Below are positions 7,695 through 18,451 of a stretch of 64,000 nucleotides of DNA, one piece after another (position 1 is the first letter of the stretch; every line of letters starts with the position of its first letter). The notes below the pieces were generated by a model. The model was not told the origin of the DNA and searched no databases. It saw only the letters and a program-made list of their open reading frames with translations. Made by a program: the position numbers and the translations under genes. The stretch comes from Herbaspirillum sp. SJZ106 (GTDB lineage Bacteria; Pseudomonadota; Gammaproteobacteria; Burkholderiales; Burkholderiaceae_D): contig NZ_VFNI01000004.1 of assembly GCF_006715495.1 (NCBI RefSeq), forward strand, positions 129,013-193,012, written 5' to 3'.

Positions 7695-9341
7695 ATGGCA
7701 AAGTTGAAGGCAAACTCCAAGGGTTGCATGAGGGCTTGGAGCATCAGGCTGTTGCCCTGGGTAGTTGGCGTGCTGGCAGGAGTCGGCCTGGCTTTCGCGC
7801 TGGAGGCGTTGCATGCCGGTGCGGCGCTGGGCGCGCCCTTACCGGCTTGCCTGGCGGTGCTGGCCGCGCTGGCGTGCTCCGCCCTGGCGCAACGCCGGCG
7901 CAATCCGGGCGGCGCGCAACTGGTCGAGAAGGTCGGCAACGAGATCGACCACATCATGATCGGCGCCGCCGAAACCTCCTTCTTCGTCGATTCCATCAAG
8001 GGCAAGATCAGCAAGGACGTCGACGCGGCCAATAACATCGCGGCCAGTGCCGAGCAAAGCGCGGCCAGCACCGAACAGATTGCCGTCAATGCCGAACGCG
8101 CTTCGGCCATCGCCTCCAAGGTGCGTTCGGAAAGCATCAGCGGCCGCACCGAGGTCGACCACGGCTTGCAGCAGATCGGCCAGGCGCGCACCGATGCGCA
8201 GGCGGCTTCCGGCATGATGGCTCAGCTGCAGGAAAAATCGCGCCGCATCCATGGCATCACCGAAGTCATCAGCGAGATTGCGGCCCGCACCAATCTGCTG
8301 GCGCTCAATGCCGCCATCGAGGCCGCGCGCGCGGGAGAGCAGGGCCGCGGGTTTGCCGTGGTGGCCGGAGAGGTGCGCCAGCTGGCGCAACGCACCAAGG
8401 AGGCCACGGACGATATCGGCGTGATGGTGCGCGCCATCAATGAAGAGGCCGAGCGTGCCGCATCGGGCATGAATGCGCTCAGCGGCCGCGTGCTGGAAGC
8501 GGCCCAGAATGTCGAGAAGGTGCATGCGCTGCTCAATGGCATCGAGCGTTCGGCCAGCCAGTCCCAAGAGCAGATCGAGGAGATCGCCCTGGCTTCGCGC
8601 GAACATGTGCAGACCACGCAAAACATCGCCGAATCCATATCGGCCATTCGCAACGGAATGCTGCAGACCGACGCCGAACTGCCGCGCGTGGCGGCGTCGG
8701 CGATGGCCTTGTCGGAGCGCGCCGAAATCGTGTTCGAGGCGATCGCCGAAAGCGGCGCGGGCACGGCGCACGATGCGATCCGCGCGGCGGCGGCCGAAGG
8801 CGCGCATCGGGTCGGCCGGCTGTTTGAGGAGTCGATCGCCGCTGGGCGCATCACCGAAGCGGCGCTGTTCGACCGCACTTACAAGCCTATCCCGAATACC
8901 TCGCCGCAAAAACATGCGACGCTGTTCGACGGTTTTACCGACCGTGTGCTGCCGCAGATCCAGGAGGCCCTGCTTGAGCGGATGCCGCAACTGGCGTATG
9001 CCGGCGCGGTCGACAATAACGGCTATTTCCCCACGCATAACAAGAAGTTTTCGCAGCCGTTGACGGGCAACTATGACGTCGATCTGGTCAACAACCGGAC
9101 CAAGCGCATCTTCAGCGACCGCACCGGCAAGCGTTGCGGCGCAAATACCAAGCCTTTCCTGTTGCAAACGTATAAGCGCGATACCGGAGAGGTGATGCAC
9201 GACCTGTCGGTGCCGATCTATGTCAACGGCAAACACTGGGGCGGTTTCCGTGTCGGCTACCGTTCAAGCCATGCGCCGGCGCCGTCCGCGGCGGCGGCCA
9301 GGGCGCAGCCAGCCGGCCGCCCCGGTATCGCAAAAGCGTAG
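7695..9341 (+). CDS. Methyl-accepting chemotaxis protein with C-terminal sensor-like domain
   Basis: A 548-residue receptor. The ATG at 7695 follows AGGGAG by 7 bp. Two hydrophobic segments lie near residues 17-65 with almost nothing between them, so there is no periplasmic ligand domain. The long coiled-coil signalling region has the conserved hairpin tip [18 protein letters not shown] (about residues 200-217), which binds CheA/CheW. After the coil, about residues 390-530 form a separate domain (with [17 protein letters not shown] and [20 protein letters not shown]) that looks like a Cache/PAS-type sensor placed in the cytoplasm. It stands just upstream of cheR, suggesting shared use in chemotaxis. 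The ligand is unknown. Confidence 0.85.
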   Translation: MAKLKANSKGCMRAWSIRLLPWVVGVLAGVGLAFALEALHAGAALGAPLPACLAVLAALACSALAQRRRNPGGAQLVEKVGNEIDHIMIGAAETSFFVDSIKGKISKDVDAANNIAASAEQSAASTEQIAVNAERASAIASKVRSESISGRTEVDHGLQQIGQARTDAQAASGMMAQLQEKSRRIHGITEVISEIAARTNLLALNAAIEAARAGEQGRGFAVVAGEVRQLAQRTKEATDDIGVMVRAINEEAERAASGMNALSGRVLEAAQNVEKVHALLNGIERSASQSQEQIEEIALASREHVQTTQNIAESISAIRNGMLQTDAELPRVAASAMALSERAEIVFEAIAESGAGTAHDAIRAAAAEGAHRVGRLFEESIAAGRITEAALFDRTYKPIPNTSPQKHATLFDGFTDRVLPQIQEALLERMPQLAYAGAVDNNGYFPTHNKKFSQPLTGNYDVDLVNNRTKRIFSDRTGKRCGANTKPFLLQTYKRDTGEVMHDLSVPIYVNGKHWGGFRVGYRSSHAPAPSAAAARAQPAGRPGIAKA

Positions 9342-9413
9342 GCCGGCTTGGCAAGCCTGCTTGACGTGGCGCAATAGGGGGGTAATTCCGCTTCATTTCC
9401 AAGGTTGATTCGC

Positions 9414-9442
9414 TTGACCCCGTTCAGCGACTGATAGATTAT
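9414..9442 (+). promoter_or_regulatory. Candidate sigma-70 promoter for cheRDB
   Basis: TTGACC (9414-9419), 17-bp spacer, GATTAT (9437-9442). The -35 is good (5/6) and the -10 fair (4/6). A G6 run followed by TAATTCC lies just upstream (9377-9389). Confidence 0.5.
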
Positions 9443-9535
9443 TCGACAAGGGGGAACCCCGCCCGCGAGGAGCAGGGAAAGCAGAAATCATATGCATTCG
9501 CGCCGTTGGCGCGATGTGCCAGAGAAGGAAAATCA

Positions 9536-10405
9536 GTGAAGCCTACTGTGCCAAGCAAGGGGGAGACCGGGAAGGAGTTCGATTTCACCGGCCGCGATTT
9601 CGAGCGTGTCAGGGGACTTATCTATCAGCGTGCGGGCATCGCCTTGGCCGACAGCAAGCAGGAGATGGTCTACAGCCGCCTGGCGCGCCGCCTGCGCGCG
9701 ACCGGCATCACCTCGTTCAATCAGTACCTCGATATGCTCGAGCGTACCCATGATTCCGATGAGTGGGAGGCATTTACCAATGCGCTGACCACCAACCTGA
9801 CTTCATTTTTCCGGGAGTCGCACCATTTCCCGATTCTCGCCGATTTTGTCAAGACGCTAAAGGAGCCCGCTTCCATCTGGTGCTCGGCGGCATCGACCGG
9901 CGAGGAACCCTATACCATTGCCATGACGGTGTGCGAGGCTTATGGAACGCTGACGCCGCCGGTGCAGATCATCGCGACCGACATCGATACCAATGTATTG
10001 GCGACCGGCGCCAATGGCATTTATCCGATGGAGCGCATCGAGAAGCTGGCGCCGGAGCGGGTGAAAAAGTTCTTCCTGCGCGGCAAGGGCAACCATGAGG
10101 GCTATGTGCGCGTGCGGCCGGAGTTGCGCAAGCTGATCACCTTCAAGCAATTGAACCTGCTGGCAGACGGCTGGCCGATCAGCGGCCAGTTCGACGTCAT
10201 CTTCTGCCGCAACGTGATGATTTACTTCGACAAGCCGACCCAGAGCAAGATCTTGTCGCGATTCGTGCCCCTGATGAAACCCCATGCCTTGCTGTTTGCC
10301 GGGCATTCGGAAAACTTCCTGTACGTTTCCGACGCCCTCAAACTCAAGGGGAAGACGGTCTACGAACTGAATGCGGCGCAGCGTGGCGCAAGGAACAAGA
10401 CATGA
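9536..10405 (+). CDS. cheR: Chemoreceptor glutamate methyltransferase CheR
   Basis: A 289-residue SAM-dependent methyltransferase that methylates glutamates of chemoreceptors, raising CheA activity. The N-terminal helical domain ([20 protein letters not shown]) is followed by the Rossmann domain with [14 protein letters not shown], the SAM-binding block, then [10 protein letters not shown] and [17 protein letters not shown] at 9536 with AAGGA six bases upstream is preferred over an in-frame start at 9506 that lacks a ribosome site. It overlaps cheD by four bases (ATGA), so the two are translationally coupled. Confidence 0.95.
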   Translation: MKPTVPSKGETGKEFDFTGRDFERVRGLIYQRAGIALADSKQEMVYSRLARRLRATGITSFNQYLDMLERTHDSDEWEAFTNALTTNLTSFFRESHHFPILADFVKTLKEPASIWCSAASTGEEPYTIAMTVCEAYGTLTPPVQIIATDIDTNVLATGANGIYPMERIEKLAPERVKKFFLRGKGNHEGYVRVRPELRKLITFKQLNLLADGWPISGQFDVIFCRNVMIYFDKPTQSKILSRFVPLMKPHALLFAGHSENFLYVSDALKLKGKTVYELNAAQRGARNKT

Positions 10406-11007
10406 GTCAAGCACCCGAGCAGTTTGCCACCAACCTTTACTACGATCGCACGTTCGACTGCGATGCGGCGAAGATCCTGCCGGGGGAGTATTACTTTACC
10501 CATAAGGACATGATGATCGTCACGGTCCTGGGGTCTTGCGTCTCGGCCTGTATCCGCGACCGGGTATCGGGCATCGGCGGCATGAACCACTTCATGCTGC
10601 CAGACGGCGGCGGCGATGACGGCAGCCCGGTGTCGGCATCGGCGCGCTACGGCACCTATGCCATGGAAATCCTGATCAACGACGTGCTCAAGGCCGGCGC
10701 GCGCCGCGATAACCTGGAGGCCAAGGTGTTCGGTGGCGGCAATGTGCTGCGCGGGTTTTCCGCCATCAACGTCGGCGAACGCAATGCCGAATTCGTCCGG
10801 CGCTATCTCAAGGCGGAAAGCATCCGCGTCGTGGCCGAGGATCTGAACGACATCTGGCCGCGCAAGGTGTATTTTTTTCCGCGAACCGGCAAGGTCCTGG
10901 TCAAGAAACTGAAGCAACTGCACAACGATACGCTGGCGGTGCGGGAAAAGGCTTATGCAAGCAAACTGGTTACCAAGCCGGTGGGCGGCGAAGTCGACCT
11001 GTTCTGA
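10402..11007 (+). CDS. cheD: Chemoreceptor glutamine deamidase CheD
   Basis: A 201-residue CheD, which deamidates receptor glutamines and can bind CheC or CheY-P in some bacteria. The catalytic Cys lies in [13 protein letters not shown] and the partner His in GGMNHFMLP, as in the family. Further family blocks are KVFGGGNVL and [10 protein letters not shown]. The start overlaps the end of cheR (ATGA). There is no cheC in the window; CheZ is present instead, as in other betaproteobacteria. Confidence 0.95.
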   Translation: MSQAPEQFATNLYYDRTFDCDAAKILPGEYYFTHKDMMIVTVLGSCVSACIRDRVSGIGGMNHFMLPDGGGDDGSPVSASARYGTYAMEILINDVLKAGARRDNLEAKVFGGGNVLRGFSAINVGERNAEFVRRYLKAESIRVVAEDLNDIWPRKVYFFPRTGKVLVKKLKQLHNDTLAVREKAYASKLVTKPVGGEVDLF

Positions 11008-11055
11008 GCGTGGCCGCCCCTGCAGCAGGCAGGCGCGGCAAGCAATACGGAAAGC

Positions 11056-12138
11056 ATGGTTATGAAAATAAAAGTACTCATCGTTGACGACTCCGCGCTG
11101 ATTCGCAGCGTGATGCGTGAAATTATCGGCAGCCAGCCGGACATGGAAGTGGTAGGCGTGGCGCCCGACCCGATCATTGCCCGCGAACTGATCAAGCAGA
11201 CCAACCCGGACGTGCTGACGCTGGACGTCGAAATGCCGCGCATGGACGGCCTGGATTTCCTGGAAAAGCTGATGCGCCTGCGCCCCATGCCGGTGGTGAT
11301 GGTGTCTTCGCTGACCGAGCGCGGCTCGGAAATCACCTTGCGCGCGCTCGAACTGGGGGCGATCGATTTCGTCACCAAGCCCAAGATATCGATCCAGAGC
11401 GGCATGCAGGAATATGCCGATATGATCGCCGACAAGATCCGGGCCGCCTCCAAGGCGCGGGTAAAGGCCCGCGCGCCGCGCGCGGCCGAGCAGGGGCATG
11501 TGCCGGGCGAGGCCTTACCGCAGATCCGCAATCCGCTCACCAGCAGCGAAAAGCTGATCATCATCGGCGCTTCCACCGGCGGCACCGAAGCCATCAAGGA
11601 GTTCCTCATCCGCATGCCCTCGGACTGCCCCGGCATCCTGATCACCCAGCACATGCCGGAAGGCTTTACCCGTTCCTTTGCGCAGCGCCTCAACAACCTG
11701 TGCAAGATATCGGTGACCGAATCGGCCGGCAACGAACGCGTACTGCCCGGCCATGCCTACATCGCCCCCGGCCACTCGCACCTGAAGCTGGTGCGCAGCG
11801 GCGCCAACTACATGACCCAGCTCGACCAGGGGCCGCCGGTCAACCGTCACCGGCCATCGGTGGACGTGCTGTTCCAGTCGGCCGCGGCCTGCGCCGGCAA
11901 GAACGCCGTCGGCGTGATCCTGACCGGCATGGGCAAGGACGGCGCCCAGGGCATGCTGGAGATGAAGGGGGCCGGCGCCTACAATTTCGCCCAGGATGAA
12001 GCCTCCTGCGTGGTGTTCGGCATGCCGCGCGAAGCCATCGCAATCGGCGCCGCGCACGAGGTGCTGTCGCTGCAGGCGATGCCGGGCAGGGTGCTGGCAT
12101 GGCTGGCCGAGCACGGCAGCCGGGCGTTGCGCGTATAA
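11056..12138 (+). CDS. cheB: Chemotaxis response regulator methylesterase CheB
   Basis: A 360-residue two-domain enzyme that removes methyl groups from receptors (and deamidates) when phosphorylated by CheA. The receiver domain has LIVDDS and the phosphorylation site Asp57 in [10 protein letters not shown]. The esterase domain carries the catalytic triad Ser173 (GASTGG), His199 (TQHMPEG) and Asp295 (MGKDG). GGAAAG precedes the ATG at 11056; an in-frame ATG at 11062 is an alternative. It follows cheD by 48 bp in the same operon. Confidence 0.96.
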   Translation: MVMKIKVLIVDDSALIRSVMREIIGSQPDMEVVGVAPDPIIARELIKQTNPDVLTLDVEMPRMDGLDFLEKLMRLRPMPVVMVSSLTERGSEITLRALELGAIDFVTKPKISIQSGMQEYADMIADKIRAASKARVKARAPRAAEQGHVPGEALPQIRNPLTSSEKLIIIGASTGGTEAIKEFLIRMPSDCPGILITQHMPEGFTRSFAQRLNNLCKISVTESAGNERVLPGHAYIAPGHSHLKLVRSGANYMTQLDQGPPVNRHRPSVDVLFQSAAACAGKNAVGVILTGMGKDGAQGMLEMKGAGAYNFAQDEASCVVFGMPREAIAIGAAHEVLSLQAMPGRVLAWLAEHGSRALRV

Positions 12139-12321
12139 AACACGGCGGCAGCGCCGATTCCACTGCCATTTTCGTGGTTGCTGCACTACAATGCCGTGGC
12201 GCAGAAGAGGGGCGCATGGACGGAATGTCGCGTGCGTACGGAATAAGAAAGAGGGACGGTTCAAGTTCGCATGCGGGCTTGCCGTTAACCAAGAAATCAA
12301 TTGATCAGATGGAGTCTTAGC

Positions 12322-12717
12322 ATGTCGGGTCCCAATACCAAGTTCTTAGTCGTCGATGACTTTTCGACCATGCGCCGCATCGTGCGCAACCTGCTCAAGG
12401 AATTGGGCTACACCAACGTGGACGAGGCCGAGGATGGCGTGCAGGCGCTGCAAAAGTTGCGCAGCGACCAATTCGACTTCGTCGTCTCCGACTGGAACAT
12501 GCCCAACATGGACGGCCTGACCATGCTGCAGGAAATCCGCAAGGACCCGTCGCTGTCCAAGCTGCCGGTGTTGATGGTCACGGCCGAAGCCAAGAAGGAA
12601 AACATCGTGGCCGCCGCCCAGGCCGGTGCCAACGGCTACGTGGTCAAGCCCTTCACCGCGGCGACGCTGGACGAGAAGCTGGCCAAGATTTTCGAAAAGA
12701 TGGCCGCAGGTGGCTGA
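12322..12717 (+). CDS. cheY: Chemotaxis response regulator CheY
   Basis: A 131-residue single receiver domain. Acidic pair Asp12/Asp13, phosphorylation site Asp57 ([12 protein letters not shown]), Thr87 (MVTAEA) and Lys109 (VVKPF) are all present. CheY-P binds FliM and FliN at the switch and changes rotation. The ATG at 12322 follows GGAGTC by 6 bp. It lies 183 bp after cheB, a gap large enough for its own promoter, and its last codons overlap the start of cheZ. Confidence 0.97.
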   Translation: MSGPNTKFLVVDDFSTMRRIVRNLLKELGYTNVDEAEDGVQALQKLRSDQFDFVVSDWNMPNMDGLTMLQEIRKDPSLSKLPVLMVTAEAKKENIVAAAQAGANGYVVKPFTAATLDEKLAKIFEKMAAGG

Positions 12718-13354
12718 GGTGAGCGAGGACGCAAACGCCCCAGCCACGGGCGTGCTCAACGAGGAGGTACTCTCCCGCATCGGGCACATGACGCGCAACC
12801 TGCACGACAGCCTGCGCGGCCTGGGTTTCGACCGCTTGCTGGAAAGGGCCGCCAGCGACATGCCGGACGCGCGCGACCGCCTCGAATACGTGGCGCGCAT
12901 GACCGAACAGGCGGCGCAGCGCGTACTCACGGCCACCGAGCTGGCCAGCCCGCTGCAAGAGCGCATCAAGGATGGCGCCGCCGAACTCAAGGCGCAGTGG
13001 GATGCGGCGGGGGCATCGGGCCTGTCCGAAGCGGGTTATCTGGCGCTGGGAACGAAGACATCGGCATTCCTGGCCCAGGCAGTCGAGGACAGCAGCGTCA
13101 CCAAGCAGCAATTGCTCGATATCATGATGGCCCAGGATTTCCAGGACCTGACCGGGCAGGTGATCAAGCGCGTCACCCAATTGGCGCACGATCTGGAGTC
13201 GCAATTGGTGCAACTGCTGGTGGATTATTCGCCCGGCGAGGCGAAGAAGGAAGACACCGGCCTCCTGAACGGGCCTCAGATCGACCCGGCCGGCAAGGAT
13301 GTGATCGCCAACCAGGGGCAGGTCGACGACCTGCTGGAAAGCCTGGGCTTCTGA
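12710..13354 (+). CDS. cheZ: CheY-P phosphatase CheZ
   Basis: A 214-residue CheZ. The catalytic stretch [15 protein letters not shown] (about residues 141-155) holds the family Asp and Gln that position water for CheY-P hydrolysis. The C-terminal [11 protein letters not shown] is the conserved CheY-binding helix after a flexible linker. The GTG at 12710 overlaps the cheY stop by eight bases; a second GTG at 12719 is possible. Coupling to cheY keeps kinase target and phosphatase in balance. Confidence 0.93.
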   Translation: MAEVSEDANAPATGVLNEEVLSRIGHMTRNLHDSLRGLGFDRLLERAASDMPDARDRLEYVARMTEQAAQRVLTATELASPLQERIKDGAAELKAQWDAAGASGLSEAGYLALGTKTSAFLAQAVEDSSVTKQQLLDIMMAQDFQDLTGQVIKRVTQLAHDLESQLVQLLVDYSPGEAKKEDTGLLNGPQIDPAGKDVIANQGQVDDLLESLGF

Positions 13355-13710
13355 GAAAGCGCGGCAGGCCGTTGTCGCAATGGCAATGGCCTGGTCTTGC
13401 GGGATGCAGCGACGTGCGAAACGCGCGAAACGCACGATGCGCCGGGGCGCATCCCTGGCGATGCGGCATTCCCGGCGAAAATCCGGCCGGAGCAGGTCGG
13501 ATGTTGTCGTTCCAGCCTTTTTTCTTTCCTTTTCGATACGATCCGTTTTGCCACAGGCAGAGACTTGTGTTTTTGCCTAGTCCGAAATGGGGGACCTTTT
13601 TGCCCCTATTCCCCTGATGATACCGATGCCGGCTCCCCAATAATTCTGGCTATCGTTCTCGAAATCCGTCTATCAATCGGGAATGCAGTTTATGCAGGGG
13701 GATTCGGCAA
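13355..13710. other. cheZ-flhB intergenic region
   Basis: These 356 bp hold no supported gene. A 10-bp hairpin (13365-13393, one G-U pair) follows the cheZ stop and may end that transcript, though its T-run is poor. At 13589-13614 lies GGGGG, then a T-run, then CCCC-TATT-CCCC, a G/C-run layout also seen near other flagellar promoters here. The flhB promoter must be in this stretch; I could not pick a clear -35/-10 pair. Confidence 0.4.
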
Positions 13711-14883
13711 ATGGCCGACGACAGCGACATGGAGCGGACCGAGCCCGCCACGAGCAAACGTCTTGAGCGTGCTCGTGAGCAGGGCGATGTGCCACGTTCG
13801 CGTGAAATGGCGACGTGCGTGCTGCTGCTCATCGGCGGTTGCTGCGTATGGATGTTCAGCGGGCCGCTGGTGACCAGCCTGGACCGCATCATGGTCGCCG
13901 CCTTCACCTTCGAGCGTGCCGCGGCGTATGACCATATCGTGCTGTTCGACATGCTCAGCGCGCACTTCGTCGATGTCGCCATCGCCATCATCCCGATCGC
14001 ATTCCTGATGACCCTGGCCGCGGTGGCTTCGCCGTTGATTCTCGGGGGCTGGCTGTTCAACACCGAGTCGCTGCTCCCCAAATTCAGCAAGCTCAACCCG
14101 GTCAAGGGCTTCACCAACATGTTTTCCCTCAATTCGCTGGCCGAATTGCTCAAGGCCGTGCTCAAGACCTTGCTGGTCGGCACGATCGCCTGGCTGGCGA
14201 TCAAGAGCCAGATCGACGCGGTGATGGGGCTGGGCGTCGAGTCGATCAAGACCAGCAGCCAGCATTCGGCGCACCTGCTGTGGGTCAGCTTCATCATCAT
14301 CGTGTCGTCGCTCATTTTCATCGCCATCCTGGACGTGCCGTACCAGATCTGGAACTACGGCAAGAAGCTGCGCATGACGCGCCAAGAAGTCAAGCAGGAA
14401 CACAAGGAAGCCGAAGGCGACCCGCATATCAAGGGCAAGATCCGCGCGATGCAGCGCGCCATGGCCCGTCGCCGGATGATGGCCGAGGTGCCGACCGCCG
14501 ACGTCGTGGTGACCAACCCGACCCACTACGCGGTCGCGCTGAAATACACCGAGGGCAAGATGGGCGCGCCCAAGGTGGTGGCCAAGGGCGCCGACGACAT
14601 CGCCGCCAAGATCCGCGAACTGGCGCGCGAGCACAAAGTGCCGTTGCTGGAGGCGCCGCCGCTGGCGCGTGCGCTGCACACCCATACCGAAATCGGCGAC
14701 GAGATTCCGGAAGCCCTTTATACCGCCGTGGCCGAAGTGCTGGCCTATGTCTTCCAATTGCGCACCTACGGCCAGTTTGGCGGCCACCGGCCGACCGAGC
14801 CGACCGAGCTTCAGGTGCCCAGTGAACTCGATCCGGCCACGGCGACCAAGTCGCGGGCGGCGCGGCGTAGAACGATGCAATGA
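13711..14883 (+). CDS. flhB: Flagellar export switch protein FlhB
   Basis: A 390-residue inner-membrane component of the flagellar type III export gate. The N-terminus is charged (ATSKRLERAREQGDVPRS), followed by four membrane segments and a cytoplasmic domain. The self-cleavage site NPTH is at residues 269-272, the same position as in Salmonella FlhB. Cleavage allows the switch from rod/hook to filament substrates after contact with FliK. The last bases overlap flhA (ATGA). A free protein resembling its post-cleavage fragment is encoded at 46788-47132. Confidence 0.97.
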   Translation: MADDSDMERTEPATSKRLERAREQGDVPRSREMATCVLLLIGGCCVWMFSGPLVTSLDRIMVAAFTFERAAAYDHIVLFDMLSAHFVDVAIAIIPIAFLMTLAAVASPLILGGWLFNTESLLPKFSKLNPVKGFTNMFSLNSLAELLKAVLKTLLVGTIAWLAIKSQIDAVMGLGVESIKTSSQHSAHLLWVSFIIIVSSLIFIAILDVPYQIWNYGKKLRMTRQEVKQEHKEAEGDPHIKGKIRAMQRAMARRRMMAEVPTADVVVTNPTHYAVALKYTEGKMGAPKVVAKGADDIAAKIRELAREHKVPLLEAPPLARALHTHTEIGDEIPEALYTAVAEVLAYVFQLRTYGQFGGHRPTEPTELQVPSELDPATATKSRAARRRTMQ

Positions 14884-16982
14884 CTATGGCCAAACTCAAT
14901 ACCATGAAACTGCCGGCCTGGGTGCCGGTGAAAAGCTCGCGGGCGATGGCCGCGCCCATCCTGATCGTCATGATGCTGGCGATGATGGTGTTGCCGTTGC
15001 CGGCCTTCATGCTGGACCTGCTGTTCAGCTTCAACATCTCGTTGTCGGTCATCGTGCTGATGACGGCGCTGTACACCGTCAAGCCGCTGGACTTCATCGC
15101 CTTCCCGGCCGTGCTGCTGGTATCCACCATGCTGCGCCTGTCGCTCAACGTCGCCTCGACCCGGGTGGTCCTGACCGAGGGGCATACAGGGCCTGACGCG
15201 GCCGGCAAGGTGATCGAAGCCTTCGGCCACTTCCTGATCGGCGGCAATTACACGGTCGGCATCGTCGTGTTCGTGATCCTGACCATCATCAACTTCATGG
15301 TGGTGACCAAGGGCGCTGGCCGTATCGCCGAAGTGGGCGCGCGTTTCACCCTGGATGCGATGCCGGGCAAGCAGATGGCGATCGACGCCGACCTCAACGC
15401 CGGCCTGATCGGCGAGCCCGAAGCCCGGGCCCGCCGCAAGGAAGTGGCACAGGAGTCCGAGTTCTACGGCGCCATGGACGGCGCCAGTAAATACGTGCGG
15501 GGCGACGCCGTGGCCGGCATCATCGTGACGGTGGTCAACATCGTCGGCGGCCTGGTGGTCGGCATGGTGCAGCACGACCTGGCATTCGACACCGCACTGA
15601 AGAACTACACCTTGCTGGCCATCGGCGACGGCCTCGTGGCGCAGATCCCTTCCCTGATCATCTCGACCGCGGCCGGCGTGGTGGTCTCGCGCGTGGCCAA
15701 CGACCAGGACGTGGGCGGGCAACTGATCAACCAATTGTTCGCCAAGCCGGAAGTGCTCTACATCACCGCCGTCATCATCGGCGGCATGGGCCTGATTCCG
15801 GGAATGCCGCACTTCGCGTTCATTGTCCTGGCCGCCGCCATGGCCGGCAGCGCCTACGTCATCGGCAACCGCAAGGAACTGGCCAAGACCGCCGCTGCGC
15901 AACCGGAATCGGTCACCGCCGCGCCGACCCAGGAAACGGAAGAAGCCACCTGGCAAGACGTCATGCCGGTCGATACGCTGGGCCTGGAGGTCGGTTACCG
16001 CTTGATTCCCCTGGTCGACAAGGCGCAAGGGGGCGAGCTGCTCAAGCGCATCAAGGGCATCCGCAAGAAATTCGCGCAGGAGGTCGGCTTCCTGTCGCCG
16101 CCCATCCATATCCGCGATAACCTGGAGCTGAAACCGTCGGCCTACCGCATCACCCTCAAGGGCGTGGAAGTGGGCAAGGGCGAAGCGCATGCCGGGCAGT
16201 ATCTGGCCATCAATCCAGGCATGGTCACCGGGCCGTTGCCGGGCATGATGACCAGCGATCCAGCGTTCGGCCTGCCGGCGGTGTGGATCGACAACAGCCT
16301 GCGCGAACAGGCTTCCACGATGGGCTATACCGTGGTCGATGCCGGCACCGTGGTGGCGACCCACCTGAACCACCTGATCACCACCCATGCGGCCGAGCTG
16401 CTGGGGCGCCAGGAAGTGCAAAGCCTGCTGGACCACCTGGCCAAGGAAGCGCCCAAGCTGGTCGAGGACCTGGTGCCGAAGATGCTGCCGCTGGGCACGC
16501 TGCAGAAGGTGCTGCAGAACCTGCTGCTGGAAGGCGTGCACATCCGCGACATGCGTACCGTCATCGAAACGCTGGCCGAGCATGCGGCGCGCATCCAGGA
16601 GCCCAACGAGCTCACCGCGATCGTGCGTATCGCGCTGGGCCGCGCGATCGTGCAACAGATTTTCCCGGGCGACAGCGAACTGTCCGTCATGACCCTGGAT
16701 GTCAAGCTCGAGCGATTGCTGCTGCAGGCCTTGCAGGCCGGCGGCGACAGCGGCGGCATCGAACCCGGCCTGGCCGATTCGCTGGTTGCGCAAACCGAAC
16801 AGGCGGCGCAGCGCCAGGAGCAACTGGGCCTGACGCCGGTATTGCTGGTTCCCGCGCCGTTGCGCGCATTGCTGTCGCGCTTCCTGCGGCGCGCCATGCC
16901 GCAGTTGCGGGTGCTGTCCCATTCTGAAATACCAGATTCGAAAACGATTAAAGTTACCAGCCTAGTTGGAGGGCAAGCATGA
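14880..16982 (+). CDS. flhA: Flagellar export gate protein FlhA
   Basis: A 700-residue FHIPEP-family protein, the ion-conducting export gate and docking site for chaperone-substrate complexes. The N-terminal half has about eight membrane helices with the family motif RLSLNVASTRVVL (about residue 85). The C-terminal half is the cytoplasmic ring domain. Its start overlaps flhB and its stop overlaps flhF by four bases, so flhB-flhA-flhF are translationally linked. Length is normal. Confidence 0.97.
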   Translation: MTMAKLNTMKLPAWVPVKSSRAMAAPILIVMMLAMMVLPLPAFMLDLLFSFNISLSVIVLMTALYTVKPLDFIAFPAVLLVSTMLRLSLNVASTRVVLTEGHTGPDAAGKVIEAFGHFLIGGNYTVGIVVFVILTIINFMVVTKGAGRIAEVGARFTLDAMPGKQMAIDADLNAGLIGEPEARARRKEVAQESEFYGAMDGASKYVRGDAVAGIIVTVVNIVGGLVVGMVQHDLAFDTALKNYTLLAIGDGLVAQIPSLIISTAAGVVVSRVANDQDVGGQLINQLFAKPEVLYITAVIIGGMGLIPGMPHFAFIVLAAAMAGSAYVIGNRKELAKTAAAQPESVTAAPTQETEEATWQDVMPVDTLGLEVGYRLIPLVDKAQGGELLKRIKGIRKKFAQEVGFLSPPIHIRDNLELKPSAYRITLKGVEVGKGEAHAGQYLAINPGMVTGPLPGMMTSDPAFGLPAVWIDNSLREQASTMGYTVVDAGTVVATHLNHLITTHAAELLGRQEVQSLLDHLAKEAPKLVEDLVPKMLPLGTLQKVLQNLLLEGVHIRDMRTVIETLAEHAARIQEPNELTAIVRIALGRAIVQQIFPGDSELSVMTLDVKLERLLLQALQAGGDSGGIEPGLADSLVAQTEQAAQRQEQLGLTPVLLVPAPLRALLSRFLRRAMPQLRVLSHSEIPDSKTIKVTSLVGGQA

Positions 16983-18451
16983 ACGTCAAGAAATTTATCG
17001 CCAATTCGTCTCGCGAAGCGTGGCGCCAGGTACGTGAAGCGCTCGGCCCGGATGCCGTCATCCTCTCCAACCGCAACATTCCCGACGGGGTGGAAATCCT
17101 GGCGATGGCCAATGAGGACATGACCACGCTGGTGGCTCCCGGAGCCGCGCGCGAAGCGGTGACCCGGCCCCAGGCAGCATCGCTGCAGCAGCAGTCGGGC
17201 TTGCCGCCGGCGCCGCCATCCAGGCGCCCGGCCTTGCTGTCCTCGCCGCTGGCGCAGCAGCCGCCGCGGGCGCCGCGCGCCGAATCCGGGCCGTTGCTGG
17301 ACCAGCCGCCGCTCGGCCTGATCGCTCCCAGGCCGGCCGAGCCAGCCGCGCCTGCCGACGCCCGTGTCTGGCGCAGCCGCAGCAGCGACCAGCGCCGTGC
17401 GCGCGATGCGGCGCAGCAAGGCGGGCAGGAGCAGGCCCCGCGCTCCTCGCTACCTGAATTCGACGGCAAGGATTATGATGAAATCCTGTCGGAAGTGATG
17501 AGCGAGATCCGTTCCATGCGCGGCGTGCTGGAAACGCAACTGGCGGAGATTTCCTGGGGCGGCACGCAAAAGCGCGAGCCCCTGAAGGCCCTGGTCATGA
17601 AGGAAATGCTGGCGGCCGGTTTCAGCGCCAGCCTGTCGCGCCTGATCACCGAAAACCTGCCCAACAACTCCAAGTCGCAGGACATCATGTTCTGGGTCAA
17701 GTCGGTGCTGGCGCGCAACCTCAATACGCTGGCCAGCGAAAGCGAATTGCTGGAAAACGGCGGCGTGTTCGCCATGGTTGGGCCGACCGGCGTGGGCAAG
17801 ACCACGACGACCGCGAAACTGGCGGCGCGTTGCGTGATGCGCCACGGCTCCGGCAAGCTGGCGCTGATCACAACCGACGGCTACCGTATCGGCGGCTACG
17901 AGCAACTGCGCATCTACGGCAAGATCCTGGGAGTGATGGTGCACTCGGTCAAGGATGAAACCGACCTGCGCATTGCGCTGGAAGAACTCAAGGGCAAGCA
18001 TACCGTGCTTATCGATACCGCCGGCGTGGGCCAGCGCGACCAGATGGTGGCCGAGCAGGAGGCGATGCTGGCCGGCGCCGGCGTCGACATCAAGCGCTTG
18101 CTGTGCCTGAACGCCACCGCCACCGGTGGCACCCTCAACGAGGTGGTGCATGCCTACTCGGGCTCGGGCCTGGCCGGCTGCATCGTCACTAAACTGGACG
18201 AGGCGGCCACCATCGGCAATGTGCTCGACGTGGTGATCCGCCACAAGCTCAACCTGCACTATGTGGCCAACGGCCAGCGGGTGCCGGAAGACCTGCATGT
18301 GGCCAACAAGCTCTACCTGGCCGACCGCGCCTTCAAGCAAAAGCGCGAAACCGCGCCGTTCGAATTCCAGGAGGGCGAGTTGCCGGTGGTGGTGGGGCCG
18401 ACCGCGCTTTCCATGAATGACAAAGGCTTGCGAGAGGTGACCTTTGGCTAG
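16979..18451 (+). CDS. flhF: SRP-like GTPase FlhF
   Basis: A 490-residue SRP-type GTPase that sets the place of flagellar assembly, with polar flagella in mind. The N-terminal region is variable and Pro/Ala/Gln-rich (residues 60-150), then a helical N domain, then the G domain: P-loop GPTGVGKTTTTAKLA (from about residue 268), DTAGVGQRDQ, and TKLDEA as the specificity motif. It overlaps flhA by four bases and flhG by eight. Presence of flhF and flhG usually goes with polar flagellation, although Burkholderiales vary. Confidence 0.95.
   Translation: MNVKKFIANSSREAWRQVREALGPDAVILSNRNIPDGVEILAMANEDMTTLVAPGAAREAVTRPQAASLQQQSGLPPAPPSRRPALLSSPLAQQPPRAPRAESGPLLDQPPLGLIAPRPAEPAAPADARVWRSRSSDQRRARDAAQQGGQEQAPRSSLPEFDGKDYDEILSEVMSEIRSMRGVLETQLAEISWGGTQKREPLKALVMKEMLAAGFSASLSRLITENLPNNSKSQDIMFWVKSVLARNLNTLASESELLENGGVFAMVGPTGVGKTTTTAKLAARCVMRHGSGKLALITTDGYRIGGYEQLRIYGKILGVMVHSVKDETDLRIALEELKGKHTVLIDTAGVGQRDQMVAEQEAMLAGAGVDIKRLLCLNATATGGTLNEVVHAYSGSGLAGCIVTKLDEAATIGNVLDVVIRHKLNLHYVANGQRVPEDLHVANKLYLADRAFKQKRETAPFEFQEGELPVVVGPTALSMNDKGLREVTFG

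Noticed and set aside
14811..16922. 703-codon open frame antisense to flhA
   Set aside because: His/Gln/Arg/Asp-rich translation without domains; flhA in the other strand is fully conserved.
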